This document shows positions 17,174 through 25,664 of a DNA stretch of 64,000 bases, one piece after another. This DNA comes from Palauibacter sp965207805 (GTDB lineage: Bacteria; Gemmatimonadota; Gemmatimonadetes; Palauibacterales; Palauibacteraceae): positions 2,170,001-2,234,000 of the forward strand of contig OZ242312.1 in NCBI GenBank assembly GCA_965207805.1, given 5' to 3'. The notes under the pieces were generated by a model. The model did not search any database, was not told the DNA's origin, and saw nothing but the letters and a program-made list of their open reading frames with translations. A program made the translations under genes and the position numbers. Each line of letters opens with the position of its first letter. The stretch's first letter is position 1.

Positions 17174-17937
17174 CCGAAGCGGAAAAACCCGTCCTCCTGT
17201 GCACGAACGACGATGGCGTGAAGTCGGTGGGGCTCGCGCTGCTCGCCCGCGTGGCCGACCAGTTCGGAGACGTGTGGACGGTGGCGCCGGACCGGGAACA
17301 GAGCGCGACGAGCCATGCGCTCTCGCTGTTCCGCCCGCTCCGTCTGAGCCAACTCGGGCCGCGACGCTACATGGTGGACGGGACGCCGACCGATTGCGTG
17401 CTCCTCGCCCTGAAGGAGATCCTCGCGGTACGGCCCCGTTTCGTCCTCTCGGGCGTCAATCACGGCCCCAACATGGGGGAAGACGTGCTCTACTCCGGCA
17501 CCGTGGCGGCCGCGATGGAGGCGACGATCCTCGGTGTGCCGGCGATCGCCTTCTCGTTCACGGGGAGCGACGACCGCGTCCTCGAAACCTACGAGGAGCT
17601 GCTCGGCCGGATCATCGCCGCCTGTCTCGGCCGAGACTCCTTTCCGGATGAGACGTTCTTCAACGTCAACCTTCCGGACCGGGCGGCGGGCGAGGTGAAG
17701 GGGATCACGGTGACGGCGCTCGGACGTCGGGTGTACCACGACTCGCTCCGCCGGATTCACGATGAGGAGGGGACCGAATACTTCAAGATCGGAGGAGGAC
17801 ATTCGGCCTGGCGCGGCCGGGAGGACTCGGATTTCCGTGCCGTGCGCGCCGGCTTCGTCTCGGTCACGCCGCTCCACCTCGACCTGACGAATTTCGAGCT
17901 GCTGAACGAGGTGAGGTCGTGGCGGCTTGGAAGTTGA
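17170..17937 (+). CDS. surE: 5'/3'-nucleotidase SurE
   Basis: SurE is a metal-dependent survival phosphatase that removes phosphate from nucleoside monophosphates. Its metal site is TNDDG (Asp 14-15), with APDREQSATSHALS and the metal-binding Asn motif SGVNHGPNMGEDVLYSGTV (quoted by key residues SG-N and GTV). Length 255 aa is normal. It overlaps pcm by 19 nt, reproducing the surE-pcm pair known from Proteobacteria, where both belong to stationary-phase damage control. Confidence 0.96.
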   Translation: MTEAEKPVLLCTNDDGVKSVGLALLARVADQFGDVWTVAPDREQSATSHALSLFRPLRLSQLGPRRYMVDGTPTDCVLLALKEILAVRPRFVLSGVNHGPNMGEDVLYSGTVAAAMEATILGVPAIAFSFTGSDDRVLETYEELLGRIIAACLGRDSFPDETFFNVNLPDRAAGEVKGITVTALGRRVYHDSLRRIHDEEGTEYFKIGGGHSAWRGREDSDFRAVRAGFVSVTPLHLDLTNFELLNEVRSWRLGS

Positions 17938-18605
17938 GGGGACGGGAACCGGCGGCGGACTTCCGGCGCGACCGCCGTCGTCTCGTGGAGCGGCTCCGGG
18001 ATCGGGGGGTGAGGGACCTGGCCGTCCTGCACGCGTTCGACAGCGTCCCGCGGCACGCATTCGTGCCTGAAGTGATGCGGGCCCGGGCATACGAGGATGT
18101 GCCGCTCCCCATCGGCCGGGGGCAGACGATTTCGAGCCCCACCATCCACGCCCTCAGTCTCGAATATGCCGAAATCCGTCCCGGTCATCGCGTCCTCGAG
18201 GTGGGCACGGGAGCCGGGTTTCAGACGGCGCTCCTCGCGGCGCTCGGGGCAGCGGTGTACTCCATCGAGCGCATCGCCCCCCTGTTCGAGGCTGCCGCGC
18301 GCAGGCTGGACCGTCTCGGTGTGGAGGCGCGCCTCATGCACGGCGACGGGAGCCGGGGCTGGCCGAAATACGCTCCGTTCCAGGCGATCATCGTGGGCGC
18401 GGCCGCCGCCCGTCCGCCCGAAGCGCTGTTCAGGCAGCTCGCCGATGGCGGCCGCCTCATCGTGCCGGTCGGCACCCGGTGGCAGGAGCTGCGCCGCTAC
18501 ACACGGCACGGCGACGATTTCGCAAGGGAGACGATCACGGGCGCCCGCTTCGTCCCGCTCATCGAGCATGAACCGCCCGATGGAGGCCCTGAGCGAAGCC
18601 CGTGA
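17919..18605 (+). CDS. pcm: protein-L-isoaspartate O-methyltransferase Pcm
   Basis: Pcm methylates isoaspartyl residues in aged proteins to start their repair. A class I methyltransferase motif I (VLEVGTGAGFQTALLAALG) follows the family region PRHAFVP...YEDVPLPIGRGQTIS. The C-terminus carries GGRLIVPVG. Length 228 aa is normal. It starts inside surE (GTG 17919) and its stop overlaps the DUF368 gene as GTGA. Confidence 0.95.
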   Translation: MAAWKLRGREPAADFRRDRRRLVERLRDRGVRDLAVLHAFDSVPRHAFVPEVMRARAYEDVPLPIGRGQTISSPTIHALSLEYAEIRPGHRVLEVGTGAGFQTALLAALGAAVYSIERIAPLFEAAARRLDRLGVEARLMHGDGSRGWPKYAPFQAIIVGAAAARPPEALFRQLADGGRLIVPVGTRWQELRRYTRHGDDFARETITGARFVPLIEHEPPDGGPERSP

Positions 18606-19513
18606 GAACCTGGGCCGGAGTGTACGCGAAGGGCCTCGCCATGGGGCTGGCGGATCTCGTGCCCGGGGTTTCGGGCGGGACGATCGCCTTCATCTCGGGC
18701 ATCTACGACGAACTCGTCGCCACGATCGCGGGTCTCGACCGCCGCCTGCTCGGGGCGTTGCGGGAGGGGGGGGTGCGCGGCGTCTGGCAGGCGGGCAACC
18801 TGGGCTTCCTCGCCGTCCTGCTCGCCGGCATCGGCACGAGCGTGTTCGCCTTCGCCGGGTTGCTGCACTGGCTGCTCGCGAACCGGCCCGTGGAGCTGTG
18901 GGCCTTCTTCTTCGGCCTCGTGGCGGCGTCGGTGCTGCTCGTCGGGCGGCGCGTCGCGGATCGCCGGGCCGGCATCTGGGCCCTTGCCGCCGCCGGGGCC
19001 GCGCTGGCCGCCGTCATCACGTCGCTGCCCCCGCTCGTTCGGTCCGACGCGTCTCTCTTTCTCGCGGCGGCCGCGGCCGTGGCAGCCTGCGCCATGATCC
19101 TGCCCGGCATCTCCGGCAGCTTCATCCTCCTCATCCTGGGCGCCTACGCGCCCGTGATCGCCGCCCTCAGCAACCTCGACCTGCTCCGGCTCGCGGCCGT
19201 GGGCCTCGGGATCGTCGTCGGCCTGCTGACGTTCAGCCGCGTCCTGCGGCGCCTCCTCGCGCGCCACCGGACGCCGACACTGGCCGTGCTCACGGGGTTC
19301 CTCCTCGGCTCGCTCAACGCGCTGTGGCCGTGGAAGGCTCAAATCCGGGAGCTGTACACGCACAGCGACGGCCGCATCGAATGGCTGCTTGCGAACCGTT
19401 GGCCCACGGGCGCCGGCGAGATCTGGCCCGCGGCGGCGCTCGCGCTCCTCGGGGCGGTGGCCGTCCTCTCCATCGAGCGCGTCGCCGCGTCGCGCGGATC
19501 CGACGGCCTCTGA
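18602..19513 (+). CDS. DUF368 membrane protein (PopT-type polyprenyl-phosphate transporter)
   Basis: A 303-aa polytopic protein with about eight membrane helices. It has the two inverted signature loops of DUF368: LVPGVSGGTIAFISGIY near residue 20 and ILPGISGSFILLILG near 175. Members named PopT have been shown to return undecaprenyl phosphate across the inner membrane for reuse in envelope polymer synthesis. The window also contains a DedA protein (50286-50987), the other family with this activity. The start overlaps pcm; no other gene shares its operon downstream, because 85 nt separate it from the next gene. Confidence 0.9.
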   Translation: MRTWAGVYAKGLAMGLADLVPGVSGGTIAFISGIYDELVATIAGLDRRLLGALREGGVRGVWQAGNLGFLAVLLAGIGTSVFAFAGLLHWLLANRPVELWAFFFGLVAASVLLVGRRVADRRAGIWALAAAGAALAAVITSLPPLVRSDASLFLAAAAAVAACAMILPGISGSFILLILGAYAPVIAALSNLDLLRLAAVGLGIVVGLLTFSRVLRRLLARHRTPTLAVLTGFLLGSLNALWPWKAQIRELYTHSDGRIEWLLANRWPTGAGEIWPAAALALLGAVAVLSIERVAASRGSDGL

Positions 19514-19598
19514 CGGAGCCCAAGTAGCGGCGATCCGCCGGGCCCGGTAGCTTCCACGCCGTTCGACAACCGAGCCGGAAACGAGGAGGCGAAGGCAG

Positions 19599-20294
19599 AT
19601 GGCGGACGCGCTCGCCAGCGGAAAGCGACCAGACGACGAGGGCGGCCGGCAGGACGCCTTCGTGCGGTCCACATTCCGCCTGGCCACCTGGGTCAACAAG
19701 AACATGCGGGCGGTGCTGGTGGGGGCCGCCGGCGTCGCGATGGTCGTCGTGGGCGTCGTGTACTACACGAACTTCCAGGCTTCGGTGCGCGACCAGGCGG
19801 CGTCTGAACTCGCGACGCTGCGGATGGCCGCAACCGACCCCGAAATCCTCATCGCCGATCTCGAAACCTACCTCGAGCGCTTCGATGGCGTCGCGGCGGC
19901 GAACGAAGGCCGGCTCCTCCTTGCACGGACGTATCTTGACACGGGGCGGTCCGTAGAGGCCGCGCAGGTGGCAAGTACGATCTCGGAGGCGCCGGATCGC
20001 CCGGTCGGACTCGCCGGCCGCACGCTCCTCGCGGCGGCCCAGGAAGCGTCGGGAGATGCGGAGACCGCGCTCGCCACGTGGGAAGCTCTGGGAGAGACGG
20101 CGCGCTTCGCCTTCCAGCGCCGCGAGGCGCGCGCTTCCGCCGCGAGAATCCTCGCGTCGCTCGGCCGTCTCGAGGAAGCCGAGACGATTTTCGCGGCCAT
20201 CGCCGAGGAAGCGGCCGGGGAGGACCCGGTGGAAGCCGGCGTCTACCGCCTCCGGCTCGGAGAACTCAAGGCTCGGCGCGCCGGCAACGGCTGA
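19599..20294 (+). CDS. YfgM-like membrane-anchored TPR protein
   Basis: A 231-aa protein with a short cytoplasmic N-terminus, one membrane helix at about 37-57 (AVLVGAAGVAMVVVGVVYYT) and a TPR domain outside the membrane (about 70-225). This is the layout of YfgM, an ancillary subunit of the Sec translocon that helps periplasmic chaperone transfer. Similarity is to the fold rather than to a diagnostic motif, so the role is inferred. ATG 19599 is preceded by GAGGAGG with 9 nt spacing. Confidence 0.72.
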   Translation: MADALASGKRPDDEGGRQDAFVRSTFRLATWVNKNMRAVLVGAAGVAMVVVGVVYYTNFQASVRDQAASELATLRMAATDPEILIADLETYLERFDGVAAANEGRLLLARTYLDTGRSVEAAQVASTISEAPDRPVGLAGRTLLAAAQEASGDAETALATWEALGETARFAFQRREARASAARILASLGRLEEAETIFAAIAEEAAGEDPVEAGVYRLRLGELKARRAGNG

Positions 20295-20344
20295 TCCCGC
20301 AGCACCCCGCAATATCCCCTGCATTGCCGCACGACCTGCAATGG

Positions 20345-20364
20345 CACATAAGATATATTATGTA
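20345..20364 (+). promoter_or_regulatory. AT-rich palindrome, candidate promoter/operator
   Basis: A perfect inverted repeat ACATAA-GATATA-TTATGT (20347-20364) sits in a GC-rich genome, 73 nt upstream of the Cys-rich gene at 20437. TATATT at 20354-20359 could serve as a -10 box, and CATAAG at 20347 lies 17 nt after TTGCCG (20324). It may be a regulator site or promoter. Confidence 0.45.
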
Positions 20365-20436
20365 AACTTGTGCGGAGTGTGACCGGCCCGAGAGACTTCC
20401 CTCTCGATTCTCTTGTCACGGAACCGGGAGGTCCCG

Positions 20437-20952
20437 ATGCCCAACGGAGGCTCCGATTGCTGCGGCACCTGCTGGTTCAACCGGGCGAACGGCGGCAGGG
20501 AAGGCAGCGGGAACCATGACCGGTCGATCGCGAGTCACTGCGAGATTCGGGACCTGCCGATCCGCAACCCGTTCTACACCTACTGCAGCAACCATCCTTA
20601 TCGGCTCCGCCGGCGCGAGCCGACGCCCCTCGGCCCGGTGTTTGTCGCGCCGGACTCCGAGTCGTCCCGCGAAGTCTGGGTGGAGTCCCCCGACACGGAG
20701 GAAATCCGGAGCCGCCTTCTGGAACTGCTCGCCGACGATAATGCGACGGGTGACCACTACCCGTTCTTCGGAGCGCCGATCGCGGGTGTCGTCGTCACAC
20801 AACTCGCTGAATTCCGCGAGCGCCGTGCGATCCCCATCCTGGAGCGTATCGAGCAGGAACTCGCCGACCAGCCGGGGCAAGCGAGGTTCATCCGGCAGGC
20901 GATCGAGCGAATTCGTGGGTCGTTGGGCGAAGACGGTGCCGGCGAGGCCTGA
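20437..20952 (+). CDS. Cys-rich protein of unknown function
   Basis: A 171-aa protein I cannot assign. The N-terminal 55 residues contain a metal-site candidate: SDCCGTCWFN (three Cys), SHCEIRDLPI and FYTYCSNHPYR (two more Cys and a His). The middle has VWVESPDTEEIRSRLLELL, and the C-terminal 60 residues look like two HEAT-like helices (IPILERIEQELADQ). No signal peptide. ATG 20437 has GGGAGG 6 nt upstream; an earlier TTG at 20413 would add 8 unlikely residues. It is the last plus-strand gene and has its own candidate promoter. Confidence 0.72.
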   Translation: MPNGGSDCCGTCWFNRANGGREGSGNHDRSIASHCEIRDLPIRNPFYTYCSNHPYRLRRREPTPLGPVFVAPDSESSREVWVESPDTEEIRSRLLELLADDNATGDHYPFFGAPIAGVVVTQLAEFRERRAIPILERIEQELADQPGQARFIRQAIERIRGSLGEDGAGEA

Positions 20953-20967
20953 CCGCCCCCGCGACGA

Positions 20968-23238
20968 CTAGAAGGCGAAGGTGTGGGAGAACTTCACCAT
21001 GAGCGCCCGCCCCGCCGACCACGGCCGGACCGGATCGCGGCCGTTCGTCCGCTCCATGAAGTAGCCCTCGTTGTAGACCACCCACAGGTCCACGCCCTCT
21101 CGGAAATGGTAACGGAAGCGGGCGTTGACGCTCAGCCGGTCGATCGTCGAGTTGTACTGCGCGAGCGTGCTCAGCGAGAGGTGCGTGTCGAGCGAGAAAT
21201 CCAGGTTGAGCCGGGCGAGATGCGTGGTCAGGTACTCGCGGCCCGGTAGCTCGAACCGGTTGATGTCGTATCCCGGCCGGATCTCCACATGCCGGGAGAT
21301 GTTCAACGCCGGGCTCATCCGAAGGCTCACCCTGCGGCCGTCGTAGAAGCTGCCGGCGGAGCCCCCGAGTTCCCCGCGCACGAGGCCGCCGCGCCCAAGC
21401 CGGAGCGAGACCTCGGCTTCGTGGAACCAGTACTCGCCCGGATCGATCGTCAGTCCGGCGATCTCGAACGGAGTCCGGATGCTCTCGAAACTCGAGCGGG
21501 ACGTGAGGGTCATGAACGCGCCCGCCTTCAACCCCGCCATGAGCTGAGGTGCGATAACTCGCGACTCAGGCGAGAGATCCGAGTTCCTGTAGTAGTGCTC
21601 CGTCTCGGCGCTCAGGGTAACGGCGCGCAGCTGCGAATCGGCCCCCATGAACCAGGAATAGCCGGCCGATCCACCGAACAGCGTGAATTCGTTTCGCAAC
21701 TGGAAGCCGAGCCGGGGCTGGTAGTCCGCTCCCACCCGGCGATACCGGGTGCTGTAGGAGAACCCCTCCTGCCTCCGCCGTTCGAACTGCGCGAAGAACG
21801 TGCCGGCGTCGAGCACGTTCCGTTCGACCACGTCATCGTCGAGCGTCTGGGCCCACTTCAGCGTCAGGTACTCATCCCCGAACAGGCGGATTTCGCTGTC
21901 CGCGCCCCAGGCGATGTTGCGTTTCCCATACGCGTCCACGCGCGTGGTCAGGATTCCGCCGACGGAGGAGTTCGGGTTGAACACCTGCTGCTTGAGGCGC
22001 AGCACGCCCATGTTCTCGCCGGGCGCCCCCGCCCGGGGCGCCGTCTGCATGTTCAGCAGGCCGAAGTCCAGCCCGCCGGCCCGCCCCACGACGCGCGCCC
22101 CCCCGTAGATGCGCACCAGTTCCCCGCGGTCGAGCCCGATGCGGCGGCTGAAGAACACCCGGTCCGTGATGCCGCCCGTCGCGAAGTCGAACGTCGCCGA
22201 CCTCTCCTGGAAGAACTGCCGCTTCTCGGGAAAGAACAGGGGGAACCGCGTGAGGTTCAGCTGCTGATCGTCCGCCTCGACCTGGGCGAAGTCGGTGTTC
22301 GCGGTGAGGTCGATGGAGAGGTTGGACGAGGGAGAATACCGGACGTCCAGCCCCGGTTCGTGCGTGGGTTCATCGGTCCGGTCCCAGTACGCAGCCTGCA
22401 CGGCCGGTGGCTCGAGAAGCGTGGGGACCTGTGTCATTCCGCCGAGCACGTAGGGCGTCACGTAGAGTGGCGTCGTGCGGTCCACCTGGGAGAACGTCAC
22501 GCGCTGCGCGAGCGACGGCTTGCCGAAGCCGAAGAAGCCGTACTCGGGCGAGATGTCCGGATAGACGTGGCGTTCGTTCTTGCGCGAGATGGAGCGGTAG
22601 ACGATGAGCCCCATCTCCACTTCCCCGCCCGTGTTCTGAAACCCCAGCGACGAGAACGGGATGCGCATTTCGGCCGACCAGCCGTCGTCCGTCTGCTGGG
22701 CGAGGCCGTCCCAGTGCGCGTTCCAGTCGCTGTTGAAGGGCCGGGTCCCCGCGGTCCACTCGGCATCACCCCACACGGCGCGGTCCGAACGCGCGCCATT
22801 CGGGTTCACCACGAACGCCACGGCCGTCTCGTGGTCGTTGTAGCTGTCGATCACGACGGAGAACTGATCGTCGCCGCTGAACCCGTCGCGGGTGAAGCTG
22901 TTCGCGCGGATCCCGCCGAGGTCCGAATCGAACAGCCGGCCCGAGACGTAGAGATACCGCTCGTCGTAGGCGATGCGGATCTCCGTCTCCTCCGTGAGTT
23001 CCCCGCCGTACATGGGCGAATACATGACGAGCGGGACGGCTTTGACGTCGTCCCAGGCGGGTTCATCGACGAAGCCGTCGAGGTGGATGTGGCCGTGCCC
23101 CTCGAGGCGGTGGAGGGGCACGGAGGGCTTGCCCCGCCCGCCGTTCTGTGCGGCCAGTTCCGCCGGGACCCCGACCGCGAGCATCGCCCACAGGCCGATG
23201 ACGACCCGTCGCCCGATACCCGGTCGACACATGGTCAT
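20968..23238 (-). CDS. DUF5916 outer-membrane protein with CBM9-like domain, copy I
   Basis: A 756-aa exported protein: a signal peptide (about 1-31, ending AELAAQ), a CBM9-like beta-sandwich (about 45-240, HIHLDGFVDEPAWDDV, AYDERYLYVSGRLFD), then a DUF5916 C-terminal part likely to form an outer-membrane beta barrel. FFPEKRQFFQERS and ADFAQ-type motifs typical of DUF5916 are present. The protein ends in ...FSHTFAF, a terminal Phe fitting the BAM barrel signal. The ligand is unknown; carbohydrate binding is inferred from the CBM9-like fold. It follows copy II by 7 nt and is the last gene before the convergent plus-strand block. ATG 23232 is an alternative start. Confidence 0.9.
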   Translation of the reverse strand: MTMCRPGIGRRVVIGLWAMLAVGVPAELAAQNGGRGKPSVPLHRLEGHGHIHLDGFVDEPAWDDVKAVPLVMYSPMYGGELTEETEIRIAYDERYLYVSGRLFDSDLGGIRANSFTRDGFSGDDQFSVVIDSYNDHETAVAFVVNPNGARSDRAVWGDAEWTAGTRPFNSDWNAHWDGLAQQTDDGWSAEMRIPFSSLGFQNTGGEVEMGLIVYRSISRKNERHVYPDISPEYGFFGFGKPSLAQRVTFSQVDRTTPLYVTPYVLGGMTQVPTLLEPPAVQAAYWDRTDEPTHEPGLDVRYSPSSNLSIDLTANTDFAQVEADDQQLNLTRFPLFFPEKRQFFQERSATFDFATGGITDRVFFSRRIGLDRGELVRIYGGARVVGRAGGLDFGLLNMQTAPRAGAPGENMGVLRLKQQVFNPNSSVGGILTTRVDAYGKRNIAWGADSEIRLFGDEYLTLKWAQTLDDDVVERNVLDAGTFFAQFERRRQEGFSYSTRYRRVGADYQPRLGFQLRNEFTLFGGSAGYSWFMGADSQLRAVTLSAETEHYYRNSDLSPESRVIAPQLMAGLKAGAFMTLTSRSSFESIRTPFEIAGLTIDPGEYWFHEAEVSLRLGRGGLVRGELGGSAGSFYDGRRVSLRMSPALNISRHVEIRPGYDINRFELPGREYLTTHLARLNLDFSLDTHLSLSTLAQYNSTIDRLSVNARFRYHFREGVDLWVVYNEGYFMERTNGRDPVRPWSAGRALMVKFSHTFAF

Positions 23239-23245
23239 CCCGATC

Positions 23246-25546
23246 TCACCAGATGAACGTGTGAGAGTACTTGATCATGATGTTTCGTCCCGCCGACCAC
23301 GGCAGCCTCGGATCGAACCCCCGGTCGCGTTCGAAGTTGAACCCTTCATTATACACAATCCAGAGGTCCGTGCCCTCCCTGAAGTGGTAGCGGAAGCGCG
23401 CGTTGATGCTCGTCCGCCTGTCGAGGTTGTTGTACTGCGCGAAGGCGCCGAACGAGATGTGGGTGTTGAAGGCGAAGTTCAGCCGCAGCCGGCCCAGGTG
23501 CGTCGTCGTCGCCTCGTCCCGGTCGGGGAACTCGAGCCGGTTCACTTCGTAGCCGCCGACGACCTCCAGGTAGCGGGAGATGGTCCACGTGGGGTTGAAG
23601 ATGAGACCCACGCGCCGCCCATCGTAGAAGCTCCCTGCCGTCGTCCGGATGTCGCCCCGCACAATCGTGCTGCGCGGCAACTGCCAGTCGATGCCGACTT
23701 CGTGGAACCGGTACTCGCCCGGCTGGATGGAGACCGCGCCGACGCTGAACGGTCTCCGGATGTCCTCGAGCTGCACGTTCGAGTAGGCGGTGATGTTCGC
23801 GGTGGACTTGAAGTCGAGCGACACCGAGGGGCGGATCGAGCGGGATTCGACCGTGAGGTCGGCGTTGCGGTAGTAGTGCTCGCCCATCACGTGCAGGGTG
23901 ATCGCGTTCAGCTTCGCGTCGGCCCCCCTCAGCCACGTGTGGGCCAACTGGCCGCCGAACAGCGTGAAATCGTTCCGCAGCTGAAAGCCGAGCCGCGGCA
24001 GGTAGTCCGGACCCACGCGCCGGTAGAAGAAGTTGTACCAGACGCCGCGGTCCGTCCGCCGCTCCCAGCGCGCCCGCACGAGGCTCGCATCGAGCGCGTT
24101 GCGCTCCCTGACCACCTCGTCCTGAGTCTGTGCCCAGGTGACCGTAAGATACTCGTTTCCGAACAGGCGCAGCTGCGAATCCAGGCCGTACGCCACGTTG
24201 TTCTGACCGTTGGAGCCATAGCGGGTCGTGAGGATCCCCCCGACGAACGAGTACGGGTTGAGCACCTGCTGCTTGAGGCGCATGACCCCCATGTTCTCGC
24301 CGGACCGGCCCGCGGCCGGCGCCGTCTGCATGTTGAGGATCCCGAAGTCCAACCCGGCGAGCCGGCCGACGAGCCGCGCTCCCCCGTAGATGCGGACGAG
24401 TTCGCCCCGTTCAAGTCCGATGCGGCGGCTGAAGAACACCCGGTCCGTGAACCCTCCCGTCCCGAAGTCGAACGTCGACGAGCGTTCCTGGAAGAACTGC
24501 CGTTTCTCGGGAAAGAAGAGCGAGAACCGGGTGAGGTTCACCTGTTGGTCGTCCGCCTCCACCTGCGCGAAATCGGTATTGACGGTGAGATCGATGGCCA
24601 GGTTCGACGAGGGAGAGTACTTGAGGTCGACCCCCGGCTCCGCGACCTGGTCGCGCTCCGTCGCCCAGAAGGAGGCGGCATCCGACGGCTCGCTGAGGAC
24701 GGGGGTCCGGCTCAGGCCCCCGAGCACGTACGGCGTCAGGTAGACCGGCGTCGTCGGTCGCACCCCGCGCAGCGTCATGCGCTGGCCCTGCGACGGCTTG
24801 AGGAAGCCCCCCTGCCCCCATTCGCGCCCGATGAACGGGAAGACGTGGCGCTCGTTCTTTCGGGCGATGAAGCGGTAAACGATGATCCCCATCGTCACCT
24901 CGTCCCCCTGCGCCTGGAAGCCGAGCGTGGAGAACGGAATCTGGTATTCCGCGAACCAGCCCTCGTCGTTCCGCGAGGTGATGACGTGCCAGTGGGCGTT
25001 CCAGTCGACATTGAACGGCATCACGTCGCCCGTGAAATCGCCGTCATTCGAGAGCGAGCGATCCTGGCGGACACCGGCGGGCGTGGTCCCGAGCCAGACG
25101 CCGGTCTCGTAGTCGTTGTAGCTGTCGATCACGAAAGAGAGGAGATCATCCCCGCTGAACGCATCCCGGTAATAGGTATTCGCCCGGATGCCACCGGGGT
25201 TCGAGTCGTACATCCGACCGGAGAGGTAGAGGAACTCGTCGTCGTGGGCGATCCGGACCTCCGTCCGCTCCGTCATCTCGCCGCCGTGGGTGGGAGCCCA
25301 CATGAACATCGGGAGCGGCTCGATCGCGTCCCAGGCGGGCTCGTCGACGACCCCGTCGACGTCGATCTCCCCGGTGAGCCGCGGGATGGGAACGGGAACG
25401 GCCGACCGGAGCGCCGCGGCGTCGATGTCGTCCGCGGCCCCGGTCTGGGCCGAGAGCCCGGACGCCGCGAGCAGGCAGACGGACGCGATCCACGCGCACG
25501 GAGTCGCAAGTCGCCGACATCGATGGCCGATGTGGGTCAACGGCAT
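23246..25546 (-). CDS. DUF5916 outer-membrane protein with CBM9-like domain, copy II
   Basis: A 766-aa paralogue of copies I and III. Signal peptide from MPLTHIGHRCRR to about SGLSAQ; CBM9-like domain with ALRSAVPVPIPRLTG, VDGVVDEPAWDAI and AHDDEFLYLSGRMYD; DUF5916 barrel with FFPEKRQFFQERSS. It ends IKYSHTFIW, a terminal aromatic residue. An extension upstream of ATG 25546 encodes no signal peptide and is rejected. It is closer to copy III than to copy I by eye. A hairpin (25581-25608) lies just upstream. Confidence 0.9.
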   Translation of the reverse strand: MPLTHIGHRCRRLATPCAWIASVCLLAASGLSAQTGAADDIDAAALRSAVPVPIPRLTGEIDVDGVVDEPAWDAIEPLPMFMWAPTHGGEMTERTEVRIAHDDEFLYLSGRMYDSNPGGIRANTYYRDAFSGDDLLSFVIDSYNDYETGVWLGTTPAGVRQDRSLSNDGDFTGDVMPFNVDWNAHWHVITSRNDEGWFAEYQIPFSTLGFQAQGDEVTMGIIVYRFIARKNERHVFPFIGREWGQGGFLKPSQGQRMTLRGVRPTTPVYLTPYVLGGLSRTPVLSEPSDAASFWATERDQVAEPGVDLKYSPSSNLAIDLTVNTDFAQVEADDQQVNLTRFSLFFPEKRQFFQERSSTFDFGTGGFTDRVFFSRRIGLERGELVRIYGGARLVGRLAGLDFGILNMQTAPAAGRSGENMGVMRLKQQVLNPYSFVGGILTTRYGSNGQNNVAYGLDSQLRLFGNEYLTVTWAQTQDEVVRERNALDASLVRARWERRTDRGVWYNFFYRRVGPDYLPRLGFQLRNDFTLFGGQLAHTWLRGADAKLNAITLHVMGEHYYRNADLTVESRSIRPSVSLDFKSTANITAYSNVQLEDIRRPFSVGAVSIQPGEYRFHEVGIDWQLPRSTIVRGDIRTTAGSFYDGRRVGLIFNPTWTISRYLEVVGGYEVNRLEFPDRDEATTTHLGRLRLNFAFNTHISFGAFAQYNNLDRRTSINARFRYHFREGTDLWIVYNEGFNFERDRGFDPRLPWSAGRNIMIKYSHTFIW

Positions 25547-25580
25547 GTACCCAGGGTCGGGAGTGGCACCGGGAAGGTCT

Positions 25581-25608
25581 GCTCGCCGAAAACAACACCC
25601 CGGCGAGC
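25581..25608 (-). terminator. hairpin between DUF5916 copies III and II
   Basis: Arms 25581-25588 and 25601-25608 (GCTCGCCG / CGGCGAGC) pair perfectly over a 12-nt, A-rich loop in the 118-nt spacer. No T-run follows on the minus strand. It may reduce read-through from the long upstream operon or stabilise the copy II transcript. Confidence 0.4.
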
Positions 25609-25664
25609 CCGGAAGTTCAATCCCGGTGGCGGAGGCGGCAGCCGAGGTGCCGGTGCCCCCCGAA

